Positions 1 to 6,393 of a stretch of DNA of 64,000 bases are shown piece after piece; within the stretch, counting starts at the first letter, position 1; the number at the start of each line of letters is the position of its first letter. The position numbers and the translations under genes are program-made. The notes under the pieces were generated by a model, which saw only the letters and a list, made by a program, of their open reading frames with translations, was not told the origin of the DNA and made no database searches. The stretch covers positions 1 through 64,000 of the forward strand of contig JAFLEH010000009.1 in assembly GCA_017301995.1 (NCBI GenBank), given 5' to 3'. The DNA is from Verrucomicrobiota bacterium. Its GTDB lineage: Bacteria > Verrucomicrobiota > Verrucomicrobiia > Verrucomicrobiales > Akkermansiaceae.

Positions 1-108
1 ACGATCATTCTCCTATCTGCCCCCAATGCCACTGAGTATTATCCAAGGATAGGATTTAAGCCCCATGATTCCGCATGGATTATCCCTGCAAGAGAAATCC
101 TAGAATGA
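1..108 (+). CDS. GNAT-family N-acetyltransferase, C-terminal fragment (cut by window edge)
   Basis: Frame 1 is open from the first base to a TGA at 106-108 and gives 35 residues. They include YYPRIGF and a following '[11 protein letters not shown]' segment. An aromatic pair, then R/K-x-GF, near the C-terminus is the usual end of a GNAT fold, where it closes the acetyl-CoA site. Only the tail is visible, so substrate cannot be inferred. The stop lies 10 bp before an attC R'' core (GCCGAAC, 118-124), so this is the cargo of an integron gene cassette whose 5' end lies left of the window. GNAT genes are frequent cassette cargo. Family call fairly sure, function unknown. Confidence 0.6.
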   Translation, partial: TIILLSAPNATEYYPRIGFKPHDSAWIIPAREILE

Positions 109-117
109 AATCACAGA

Positions 118-127
118 GCCGAACAAG
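118..127 (+). other. attC of cassette A, left part (R'' core), split by the IS
   Basis: GCCGAACAAG matches the left end of attC sites (RYYYAAC followed by AAG). The rest of this attC lies at 1695-1781, on the far side of the insertion sequence. Joining the two parts restores a stem in which GTGCCTCCTAACGGGC pairs with GTGCTCCTGCGGGC read on the other strand. Confidence 0.75.
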
Positions 128-132
128 ATTAG

Positions 133-144
133 ATGAGAAGGCAG
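133..144 (+). repeat. IS left sub-terminal inverted repeat
   Basis: ATGAGAAGGCAG is the exact reverse complement of CTGCCTTCTCAT at 1681-1692. It begins about 5 bp inside the proposed left end of the IS. Confidence 0.8.
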
Positions 145-183
145 CAGGCGGCGCTTGAGCGCCGTGATACACTCGCTGCCGAC

Positions 184-1245
184 ATGAAAAGCAAGACACC
201 AAACATCACCATCGGACTCGATCTCGGAGACAAGAAGCACGCGATCTGCGTGCTGAACAAGGCCGGAGAGGTCGTTGAGGAACGCACCATCACCAATCAG
301 CGCGAGTCGATCCGCAGGCTCTCGCAAAAATATCCCCGCTCCCGGATCGCCATGGAGGTGGGCATGCACAGTCCGTGGACCAGCCGGATGCTCAAGGAAC
401 TCGGCCACGAGGTGTTGGTGGCCAATCCGCGCAAGGTCCGCGCCATCTACGCCAACACCCGCAAGAGCGACCAGAACGACGCCCGCATGCTGGCCCGCAT
501 CGCCCGTTTCGATCCGCAGCTGCTCCATCCGGTCGAACACGCCACCGAGCAATGCCAGCGCGATCTGCTGCAGGTCAAGCTGCGCGACAATCTGGTGCGC
601 CAGCGGGTCAATGTCATCAGTTCGATCCGCTTCACCCTCAAGTCGATGGGCGTGCGCGTTTCCTCACCCAATCCGGATTGCTTCGCGAAGAAGTGCCGCG
701 CGGCGCTTGCCCAGATGGATGCCGGGTTGCTTGCGATGTGCGAGCCATCCATCGGGGCGGTCGAGGCGATGACGAAAAGCATCAAGGATCTGGAGCGCCG
801 CATCGAGGAACTCTGCGCGACGCAATATCCCGCCGCGGGCGTTCTCCGCCAGATCACCGGCGTGGGCGCGATCACCGCCCTGACCTATGTTCTGACCATC
901 GGGGATCCCGGGCGTTTTGATTCTCCGCGTGATGTGGCCGCCTATCTCGGACTGGTGCCCAAGCGCGACCAATCGGGCAATCTCGACAAGCAGATGCGCA
1001 TCTCCAAGGCGGGCGACGCCTATCTGCGCCGGCTGCTGGTGAGCGCCGCCCAATACATCCTTGGACCGTTCGGCGCGAACTGTGACCTGCGCCGCCATGG
1101 CGAGGCGCTCTGCGCCCGCGGTGGAAAGGCGGCCAAGAAGAAAGCCGTTGTGGCCATCGCCCGCAAGCTCTCGGTGCTGCTGCTCACGTTGTGGAAGGGC
1201 GGTCTGACCTACGAACCCCTGCGCAACGATTCACGGGCGGCCTGA
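184..1245 (+). CDS. IS110/IS1111 family transposase (DEDD recombinase)
   Basis: 353 residues from ATG 184; the frame is open further upstream, but an ATG inside the inverted repeat at 133 would be atypical. The N-terminal RuvC-like domain shows the four acidic residues of the DEDD site: D13 in GLDLGD, E58 in AMEVG, and D96 and D99 in SDQNDARML. The C-terminal transposase_20 domain has the helix-hairpin-helix stretch ITGVGAITALTYVL at roughly residues 223-236, followed by DVAAYLGLVPKRDQSG and a late AGDAYLRRLL with the conserved region around the catalytic serine. The family moves through a circular intermediate, guided by an RNA encoded in the element. The gene looks intact, so the element may be active. 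Codon use is GC-rich, unlike the adjacent cassettes. Confidence 0.93.
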   Translation: MKSKTPNITIGLDLGDKKHAICVLNKAGEVVEERTITNQRESIRRLSQKYPRSRIAMEVGMHSPWTSRMLKELGHEVLVANPRKVRAIYANTRKSDQNDARMLARIARFDPQLLHPVEHATEQCQRDLLQVKLRDNLVRQRVNVISSIRFTLKSMGVRVSSPNPDCFAKKCRAALAQMDAGLLAMCEPSIGAVEAMTKSIKDLERRIEELCATQYPAAGVLRQITGVGAITALTYVLTIGDPGRFDSPRDVAAYLGLVPKRDQSGNLDKQMRISKAGDAYLRRLLVSAAQYILGPFGANCDLRRHGEALCARGGKAAKKKAVVAIARKLSVLLLTLWKGGLTYEPLRNDSRAA

Positions 1246-1680
1246 TCCCTTGGCAACACTCTCCCAAGATGAAACAATTTCGAAGATCTGGAACGACCGC
1301 GGAGGCACGACAGCACGCTCCCTCGCGGCGCAGTGCGCGAACAAGATAGCGGCGTTCCACCCCTCTCCCACAGGAAACACGGATCAAATCATGCACCAGG
1401 TCAAATCAACGGAACCGGCCAATCGAGTGCGTATGGAAGCACGACTCCCTGTTTCATTCCGTTGCCATGGCCCCGGGGTCCCGCCGCAGGGACTTGGGGC
1501 TGCCGCCCCAAACCCCGCCGAGCTGCCGCCAGCTCGACCGCGATTGTGTTCGCCCCCAACCCCCCTCCGGGGGCTTCTCCCCTCCCGTCCCCCAGGGGAG
1601 GCGGGGGGAATTATTCTCCACCTTATTGAAACACAACCCCTTACGAAAAAATGTTGAAGTAAACTTCAAATTGTTGTTGA
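1246..1680 (+). other. Non-coding right end of the IS; candidate guide-RNA region with GC-rich hairpins
   Basis: 435 bp without a convincing gene lie between the transposase stop and the right inverted repeat. IS1111 elements encode their guide RNA (seekRNA) downstream of the transposase, so this is where one would expect it. Visible stems are TTGGGGC/GCCCCAA with a TGCC loop (1494-1511), GAGCTG/CAGCTC (1520-1535) and CCCCC/GGGGG (1561-1573), followed by another C-rich/G-rich pair to about 1610. The G/C-only part (about 1465-1610) may be a dispersed repeat that has entered the element. Confidence 0.45.
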
Positions 1681-1692
1681 CTGCCTTCTCAT
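1681..1692 (-). repeat. IS right sub-terminal inverted repeat
   Basis: CTGCCTTCTCAT on the + strand mirrors 133-144 exactly. Two bases (GG) separate it from the AAGTCG of the restored attC. Confidence 0.8.
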
Positions 1693-1694
1693 GG

Positions 1695-1781
1695 AAGTCG
1701 TGCCTCCTAACGGGCCAAAGCAACTCAATCTCATGCCAATTACCATTCACTCACGCCCGCAGGAGCACTCAATCGTTGGGC
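1695..1781 (+). other. attC of cassette A, right part, ending in R' GTTGGGC
   Basis: The right half carries the arm TCGTGCCTCCTAACGGGC, a central spacer, the returning arm GCCCGCAGGAGCAC and the R' core GTTGGGC (1775-1781), which fits GTTRRRY. Recombination cuts after the G at 1775, so cassette B begins at 1776. The total, with the ten bases at 118-127, is about 95 bp, a normal attC length. Confidence 0.75.
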
Positions 1782-1789
1782 CAAAACAA

Positions 1790-2284
1790 ATGTTTTCTAT
1801 ATCACGCACATTTTCTTTTGTATTCGCTCTGATCTTGATCTCAGGCTGCCAGAGCACGACCCTCATTTCCAAGGTCGAAACCATTTCAGGATACTATGGG
1901 AATACGGATTGGATAAGAGGTTCGGACAGCACGAGTTTTTCCAAGCTGGAAGACGTAATTGCACAAGCAGACTACGAGTTTTATTTGGATCAAGATGACC
2001 GGCTCGATCCGGTGAATGGTTCCCATAAGACGCCGATAACACTACCACGAACAATAGAAGACGTTGTTGAAGGGCGAAGAGCGTTTCCCGGGTTTGTCGT
2101 TGTCCAGTTACACAAGCTAGCTCAGATCGATGAGGTCGACGCACGAGTCATGCGTGTTAACCAATACTTCTTCGCACAAGGTGCTGATCGCGTCCTTGTG
2201 ACAGGCTTCCGTGGATTTGGTCGTCAGATTTACTCCGATAGAATCAAGAAGCCCAACAAGTCGTGGCGCGCCAACCGGCCATAA
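1790..2284 (+). CDS. Predicted lipoprotein of unknown function (cassette B cargo)
   Basis: 164 residues from ATG 1790, only 8 bp after the R' core, as is normal for cassette genes; ATGs further upstream lie inside the attC and were rejected. Residues 1-23 form a signal peptide with a lipobox (LISGC), so the mature protein should be lipid-anchored at the outer or cytoplasmic membrane. The remainder contains Tyr, Asp and Val-rich segments such as DYEFYLDQDD and GFVVVQLHK, with no family I recognise. The 3' end overlaps the R'' side of attC1, and the last ten residues (PNKSWRANRP) are encoded by the attC arm. AT-rich codon use marks it as foreign. Confidence 0.65.
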   Translation: MFSISRTFSFVFALILISGCQSTTLISKVETISGYYGNTDWIRGSDSTSFSKLEDVIAQADYEFYLDQDDRLDPVNGSHKTPITLPRTIEDVVEGRRAFPGFVVVQLHKLAQIDEVDARVMRVNQYFFAQGADRVLVTGFRGFGRQIYSDRIKKPNKSWRANRP

Positions 2285-2347
2285 GCTTTCCAATTTCAAT
2301 TCTTTCTCCTTTCAATCGCGCCGGTGGGCGCACATCAAACGTTCGAG
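2251..2347 (+). other. attC1 (cassette B)
   Basis: R'' is GCCCAAC (2251-2257), the complement of cassette B's first bases TTGGGC. The inner arms GGCGCGCCAACCGG and CCGGTGGGCGC pair imperfectly around an AT-rich spacer. R' is GTTCGAG (2341-2347), a degenerate core, but its TTCGAG is the exact complement of the next cassette's R'' (CTCGAAC). Confidence 0.8.
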
Positions 2348-2358
2348 GAAGAATTCAG

Positions 2359-2643
2359 ATGAGCATATTTCGCATCCGCCAAATGACACCTGCTCAAGTG
2401 AGCCGATGGGAGCGAACCCGCAAGAAGGGCCGGGCTAGATATGTTTTGGTCAATGGCATGCTTTGCTGGGGAGGATTCATGACAGTTGGCATGACCGCTA
2501 TCCAACGCCTTTTACACCCGGAGATCTTCGATATTGTTCGCAACCTTGGAGTGAATGCGATGGTCTTCGCAATTGGTGGAGTCCTTTTTGGACTTTGGAC
2601 ATGGCATACGACTGAAAGAGCCTATGCGATCACATTGCACTAA
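2359..2643 (+). CDS. Small two-helix membrane protein (cassette C cargo)
   Basis: 94 residues from ATG 2359, 12 bp after the R' core of attC1. The first 30 residues are basic (MSIFRIRQMTPAQVSRWERT and a following RKKGRAR). Two hydrophobic helices follow at about 33-53 (VNGMLCWGGFMTVGM) and 66-84 (NAMVFAIGGVLFGLWTW), with a short loop between them, so both ends are probably cytoplasmic by the positive-inside rule. No family is recognised; similar short 'membrane protein' cargo is common in environmental cassettes. The stop TAA at 2641-2643 is 15 bp before the R'' core of attC2. Confidence 0.6.
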   Translation: MSIFRIRQMTPAQVSRWERTRKKGRARYVLVNGMLCWGGFMTVGMTAIQRLLHPEIFDIVRNLGVNAMVFAIGGVLFGLWTWHTTERAYAITLH

Positions 2644-2658
2644 ACAGAAGACGAAGAT

Positions 2659-2782
2659 CTCGAACAAGGCGTGGGATGCAACCCGGCAGAGCGGATCAGT
2701 CCTTTTCCGGTTTGCAGAGTCTCACCACCATCGGTCCCCCGTGATATGCGGGGGGCCGGTTGCATCCACTCTAACGTTAGCC
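2659..2782 (+). other. attC2 (cassette C)
   Basis: R'' CTCGAAC (2659-2665) and AAGGCG lead into the arm GTGGGATGCAACCCGGC. This pairs with GCCGGTTGCATCCACTC on the right side, leaving GATGCAACC / GGTTGCATC fully matched. R' is GTTAGCC (2776-2782). This is the most textbook-like attC in the window. Confidence 0.88.
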
Positions 2783-2789
2783 CAAAAAA

Positions 2790-3332
2790 ATGAACACATT
2801 GACTGCATCGCTAGTCGCGTTACTCGTGATGATTTCGGGCGTTGCTCAAGCCCTTCCAAATGCTATCGCCAGCTTCCCGAAGGTATCCGGAACGATCAAA
2901 GAGATCACGAAGGGGGACCTTTGCACAGCAGTTCGGATCGAGCTCGATGATGGCACGGAACGCACGGTGGCGCGTCAGATTGACAGAGCACTGAAGGGGA
3001 AGACCTACTACCCATTCAAGAGTTATCGGGAACCTAGCAGGGATGAAGCTCTCTTGCTGTTTGTAGGGAAGGAGTTGGAACCTTTCAGGGTTGGTGACCG
3101 GATCGCGGTTCATGGTTACGCGATCATGGCAGATCTGGAGACATCACACCGAGGTTGTTCTCATGGGTCATCACCGGCCTGGCCCACTACACCGAATTCC
3201 GCGGCGTGGTGGACAAGCTGGCCCCGGTGGCCACCGCCCTGGGCCACTTGCCCGAGCAATTCCAGTGGTTGCGGCAACTCATCGTCCCGGCCATCCTGGC
3301 GGGCTTCTCCTCGGTCATCATGGTCCTGCTGA
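2790..3332 (+). CDS. Secreted protein of cassette D, 3' end replaced by fusion to chromosomal DNA
   Basis: ATG 2790 lies 7 bp after R' GTTAGCC. Residues 1-21 form a signal peptide (MNTLTASLVALLVMISGVAQ). About 100 further residues (SGTIKEITKGDLCTAVRIEL, later EPFRVGDRIAVHGYAIMADL) look like a small periplasmic beta-rich domain of unknown function. From about codon 121 (near 3150) the frame runs out of phase through permease DNA and becomes low-complexity until the stop at 3330, so the last 60 residues are not native. The cassette's own attC, which should carry R'' GGCTAAC, is missing. Only the first 120 residues are credible. Confidence 0.5.
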   Translation: MNTLTASLVALLVMISGVAQALPNAIASFPKVSGTIKEITKGDLCTAVRIELDDGTERTVARQIDRALKGKTYYPFKSYREPSRDEALLLFVGKELEPFRVGDRIAVHGYAIMADLETSHRGCSHGSSPAWPTTPNSAAWWTSWPRWPPPWATCPSNSSGCGNSSSRPSWRASPRSSWSC

Positions 3333-3778
3333 TGGGCCAGAGCCGGGTGTTCATCACCATGTCCCAGGACGGCCTGCTTCCGAAAATGTTCTCGGACATC
3401 CATCCGGTGCGCCACACGCCGTGGAAGTCCAACGTGCTGTTCGCGGTGGTGGTGGGCTCCGCCGTGGCCCTGCTGCCGGGCAACGCGTTCGGCGAAATGT
3501 GCAGCGTGGGAACCTTGCTGGCGTTCGTGCTCGTCTGCGTCGGGGTGATCGTTCTTCGCCGCACCAATCCGGACCTGCCCCGCAAGTTCCGTTGCCCGCT
3601 GGTCCCTGTGGTGCCTGTTCTGGGAGCGCTCACCTGCCTGCTGATGATGGCCTACCTGCCCAGCGACACCTGGTGGCGTCTGCTGATCTGGATGGGAATC
3701 GGCATGGTAATTTATTTCGGCTACAGCCGCCGCAACAGCAAACTGCGGGGTGGATCATGCGAAAACACGGATGTTTGA
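3155..3778 (+). pseudogene. APC-family amino acid permease, 5'-truncated (C-terminal half only)
   Basis: About 207 codons read LFSWVITGLAHYTEF and onward. The segment MGQSRVFITMSQDGLLPKMF and the following HPVRHTPWKSN match the loop after TM8 in cationic amino acid transporters of the APC superfamily (YfnA/CAT type: GQSRVFxxMxxDGLLP). Four hydrophobic helices follow, ending with MVIYFGYSRRNSK. Full-length members have 450-500 residues and 12 helices, so the first 8 helices are gone. The truncation coincides with the end of the AT-rich cassette block at about 3150, with no start codon or ribosome site. It is non-functional unless the contig is chimeric at that point. Confidence 0.8.
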
Positions 3779-3869
3779 TCCGCCCGAGGGCGGGATGGAT
3801 TCATCGCGACGACCCCGGGATCGCCGAGTTGGCTTGCTTCCGTGCGGATATCCGGCAGCATGCGCGCGC

Positions 3870-4628
3870 ATGGACACACTGTTTGACTGGCCGGCGTTTC
3901 CGCCGGAGTTCGCTCGGGAGGCCGGGAGCCGCGGTTTCCGGCCGCGTGTGCTCGCGAGGTTGGCGGCAGGGGATTTGACCGTGTGGGAACGTCCGTGCGA
4001 TGGGCCGCGCGTCTATCTTTCCGCCGGCATCCATGGCGACGAACCGGCCGGACCGCTGGCGGTGCTGGAAGCGTTGCGGGCCGGGTTTTTCATCCCCGGT
4101 ATCCACTGGCGGGTGGCACCCGCACTCAATCCGGACGGTCTCGCCGCAGGCACCCGCGCCAACGCCACAGGTACCGACCTCAACCGTGATTTTCTGAAAC
4201 GATCATCCGCGGAGGCCGCCGCAATTGCCGGATGGTTGGAGTCGATGCCGCCGCCGGACCTGTTTCTATCACTCCACGAGGATTGTGAGACGGAGGGGTT
4301 CTATTTTTACGAGATCAATCAGGGCGATGATCGGCCTCACCTTGCCGCTGCGATCCTCGATGCGGTGTGTCCGTGGTTTCCGGCACAGCCGGGCCCGGAC
4401 ATCGACGGCCATCAACCGCGGGCCGACGGTTGGATTTTCCACGAACCCGAAGCCGACGAACCCGAGGGCTGGCCGGAGGCGATCTTCCTCGCCAAACGGG
4501 GATGCCCGCTTTCCTTCACCTTCGAGACCCCGAGCCAGGCGCCGCTCGACTCACGCGTCGCCGCGCTCCACGCGGCCGCCCAAGCGGCATTCGGAAGCTG
4601 GATAGCGGCCGGGAATGCGGGAATGTGA
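3870..4628 (+). CDS. M14-like zinc carboxypeptidase / succinylglutamate desuccinylase-type hydrolase
   Basis: 252 residues; ATG 3870 was chosen because it precedes the first conserved strand by a normal distance. The metal site is visible: H55 and E58 in GIHGDEPAG (HxxE) and H136 in LSLHED. NPDG (87-90) and TDLNRD (102-107) bind substrate in M14 enzymes, and E219 in FTFETPS matches the catalytic Glu. There is no signal peptide, so it is cytoplasmic. The size fits the short murein-peptide amidase/MpaA or succinylglutamate desuccinylase-like branch better than digestive carboxypeptidases. It probably removes a C-terminal or acyl group from a small peptide or amino acid. It stands alone, between the permease remnant and the ATP-grasp operon. 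Confidence 0.8.
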   Translation: MDTLFDWPAFPPEFAREAGSRGFRPRVLARLAAGDLTVWERPCDGPRVYLSAGIHGDEPAGPLAVLEALRAGFFIPGIHWRVAPALNPDGLAAGTRANATGTDLNRDFLKRSSAEAAAIAGWLESMPPPDLFLSLHEDCETEGFYFYEINQGDDRPHLAAAILDAVCPWFPAQPGPDIDGHQPRADGWIFHEPEADEPEGWPEAIFLAKRGCPLSFTFETPSQAPLDSRVAALHAAAQAAFGSWIAAGNAGM

Positions 4629-4947
4629 GGGGCGCGTGGGTGCTGTGTGTTGGGACAAACACGCGGTCTGGCAGGGACCGATCTCCGAGCGGTCCGGCTG
4701 GGGATGGGACCGTGATTTTCGAAAACCACGCCAACATCCCCGAGCGCCAGCCATGGAAGCCCGGCGGCGGTTCGTGAAGGATAGGAGCGCGGCGCGGAAT
4801 GCCGGAACCCCAACCGCCGAACCTTTCGGAGCTTGCTGCATGCCATTTCTGAAACCGGATCCGAGCCTCCCGGGAAAAATTCCGCCGCGAATCCGGAGTT
4901 GGCCCGCGGTTTGCTAATTGGAGTTCTTCAACCCCTCTTTCAACCCC
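4629..4947 (+). other. Intergenic stretch, no gene supported
   Basis: About 320 bp with only shadow frames. No clear promoter or terminator was seen. The last 40 bp before the ATP-grasp start are pyrimidine-rich with repeated TTCAACCCC and no Shine-Dalgarno sequence. Confidence 0.5.
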
Positions 4948-6384
4948 ATGGAACTCTTCGCCGGATACCAACCCGGACCGTTTTTCGACGAAATGTTCGG
5001 CACCAATGGCGCCGTGAGGAGCCATTGCGCCCCGCTGCTGAGCCGCTTCGGCCAGCTCGACCGTTCCGACTTCCTCACCCGCAAGGCGAATTCCGAACTC
5101 TATTTCCTGCGCCAGGGCATCACCTTCAATGTCTATCACGACGACCGCGGCATGGAGCGGATTTTTCCCTTCGATCCGATCCCGAGGGTGATGGCCGCCG
5201 ACGAGTGGGAAACCCTGGAAGCCGGGCTGGCGCAGCGGATCGTGGCGCTCAACCTGTTTCTGCACGATATCTATCATGACCAGCGGATCCTCGCCGACGA
5301 GGTGATCCCGCGCCATTACATCGAGCGGGCGCGGCACTACCGGCCGGAGTTCCGCGGCGTGGACGTGCCGCAGGACATCTTCATCCACATCTGCGGCAGC
5401 GACCTGATCCGCGGCGCGGACGGCACCTATCATGTGCTGGAGGACAACGGCCGCTGCCCGTCGGGCGCTTCCTATCTGTTGGAAAACCGCAACGCGCTCA
5501 AGCGCGCGTTCCCCGCGCTGTTCGAGGAAATGGGTGTGCGCTCGGTGGATTCCTATCCGCGCGATCTGCTGGCGATGCTCCAGCACATCTCCCCGCGCCG
5601 CGACGACGCGCCGGTGTGCGTGCTGCTCACGCCGGGCTGCCACAACAGCGCCTATTTCGAGCACTGCTATCTGGCCCGCCAGATGGGCATCGACATCGTC
5701 GAGGGCGGCGATCTGGTGGTGGTGGACAAGTTCGTTTACATGCGGACCACCCGCGGCCTGCGCCGGGTGGATGTGATCTATCGGCGGATAGATGATGATT
5801 TTCTCGATCCGGTGGTGTTTCGCAAGGACTCGGTGCTCGGCGTGCCCGGACTGATGAATGCCTACCGCGAGGGCAATGTGGCGCTGGCCAACGCGGTGGG
5901 CACCGGTGTGGCGGACGACAAGGTGATCTACTATTTCGTGCCGCGGATGATCGAATACTACCTGGGCCAGAAGCCGCTGCTGCCGAATGTTCCCACCTAT
6001 CTGGCATCGGAGGAGCGGGATCTCCGGTTCATTCTGGGCCACCTTCCCGAACTGGTGGTCAAGGCGGCCAACGAATCGGGCGGCTACGGCATGCTGATGG
6101 GACCCTCCGCCACACCCGCGGAAATCGAGGCGTTCCGCGAGCGGATCATCGCCGACCCGCGCAACTACATCGCGCAGCCGGTGGTCTCGCTGTCCCGCGC
6201 GCCGACCTGGTGCGACGGCGCGGTCGAGGGCCGTCATGTGGACCTCCGCCCCTATATCATCTACGGAAGCGAAGTGAAGATCGTGCCGGGCGGACTCACC
6301 CGCGTCGCGTTGAAAAAGGACTCGCTGGTCGTCAATTCCTCCCAGGGCGGCGGCAGCAAGGACACCTGGGTGCTCCGCCATTGA
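4948..6384 (+). CDS. Circularly permuted type-2 ATP-grasp protein
   Basis: 478 residues from ATG 4948 (an upstream TTG at 4918 is in frame but less likely). The conserved start FFDEMFGTNGAVRSHC and the segments GITFNVYHDD, EDNGRCPSGASYLLENR, LTPGCHNSAYFEH, VVKAANESGGYGMLMG and QPVVSLSRAPTW are typical of this family. ATP-grasp residues occur in permuted order, with the phosphate-binding SGGYGM loop late in the chain. Such proteins are predicted peptide ligases. Family knowledge places them in operons with alpha-E and transglutaminase genes, exactly as here (9-bp gap, then a 4-bp overlap). The reaction product is unknown. There is no signal peptide, so it is cytoplasmic. Confidence 0.92.
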   Translation: MELFAGYQPGPFFDEMFGTNGAVRSHCAPLLSRFGQLDRSDFLTRKANSELYFLRQGITFNVYHDDRGMERIFPFDPIPRVMAADEWETLEAGLAQRIVALNLFLHDIYHDQRILADEVIPRHYIERARHYRPEFRGVDVPQDIFIHICGSDLIRGADGTYHVLEDNGRCPSGASYLLENRNALKRAFPALFEEMGVRSVDSYPRDLLAMLQHISPRRDDAPVCVLLTPGCHNSAYFEHCYLARQMGIDIVEGGDLVVVDKFVYMRTTRGLRRVDVIYRRIDDDFLDPVVFRKDSVLGVPGLMNAYREGNVALANAVGTGVADDKVIYYFVPRMIEYYLGQKPLLPNVPTYLASEERDLRFILGHLPELVVKAANESGGYGMLMGPSATPAEIEAFRERIIADPRNYIAQPVVSLSRAPTWCDGAVEGRHVDLRPYIIYGSEVKIVPGGLTRVALKKDSLVVNSSQGGGSKDTWVLRH

Positions 6385-6393
6385 TTCCCCGCC

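Larger units (their letters stand above)
128..1694 (+). mobile_element. IS1111-type (IS110 family) insertion sequence inside an attC
   Basis: The element carries one DEDD transposase (184-1245), a short left end and a long non-coding right end. A perfect 12-bp inverted repeat (133-144 and 1681-1692) lies a few bases inside each proposed boundary. Sub-terminal inverted repeats are the hallmark that separates IS1111 from other IS110 elements. Left of the element is GAACAAG and right of it AAGTCG, so the target was probably ...AACAAGTCG... in an attC arm. A published subset, IS1111-attC elements, targets attC sites. The exact ends are ambiguous by 2-3 bases because AAG occurs on both sides. Confidence 0.8.
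1..3150 (+). mobile_element. Integron gene-cassette array 1 (no integrase seen; CALIN-like)
   Basis: Four cassettes lie head to tail: A (left edge to 1775, interrupted by an IS), B (1776-2341), C (2342-2776) and D (2777 to about 3150, truncated). Each complete cassette starts with six bases that are the reverse complement of its own attC R'' core: B starts TTGGGC and has R'' GCCCAAC; C starts TTCGAG and has R'' CTCGAAC. This relation is expected because R' and R'' pair in the circular cassette. Start codons lie 8-17 bp after each core. The block is clearly richer in A+T than the flanking chromosome. No intI or attI is visible, although the array runs off the left edge. Confidence 0.85.

Noticed and set aside
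1454..1750. Short - strand frame over the GC-rich hairpins at the IS right end
   Set aside because: A Gly/Pro/Trp-rich product of a dispersed GC repeat, crossing the IS boundary; such frames are common false genes.
4516..6381. 621-codon open frame antisense to the ATP-grasp gene
   Set aside because: It mirrors the third-position GC bias of the true gene, is His/Arg/Gly-rich with no motif, and overlaps a strongly conserved protein.
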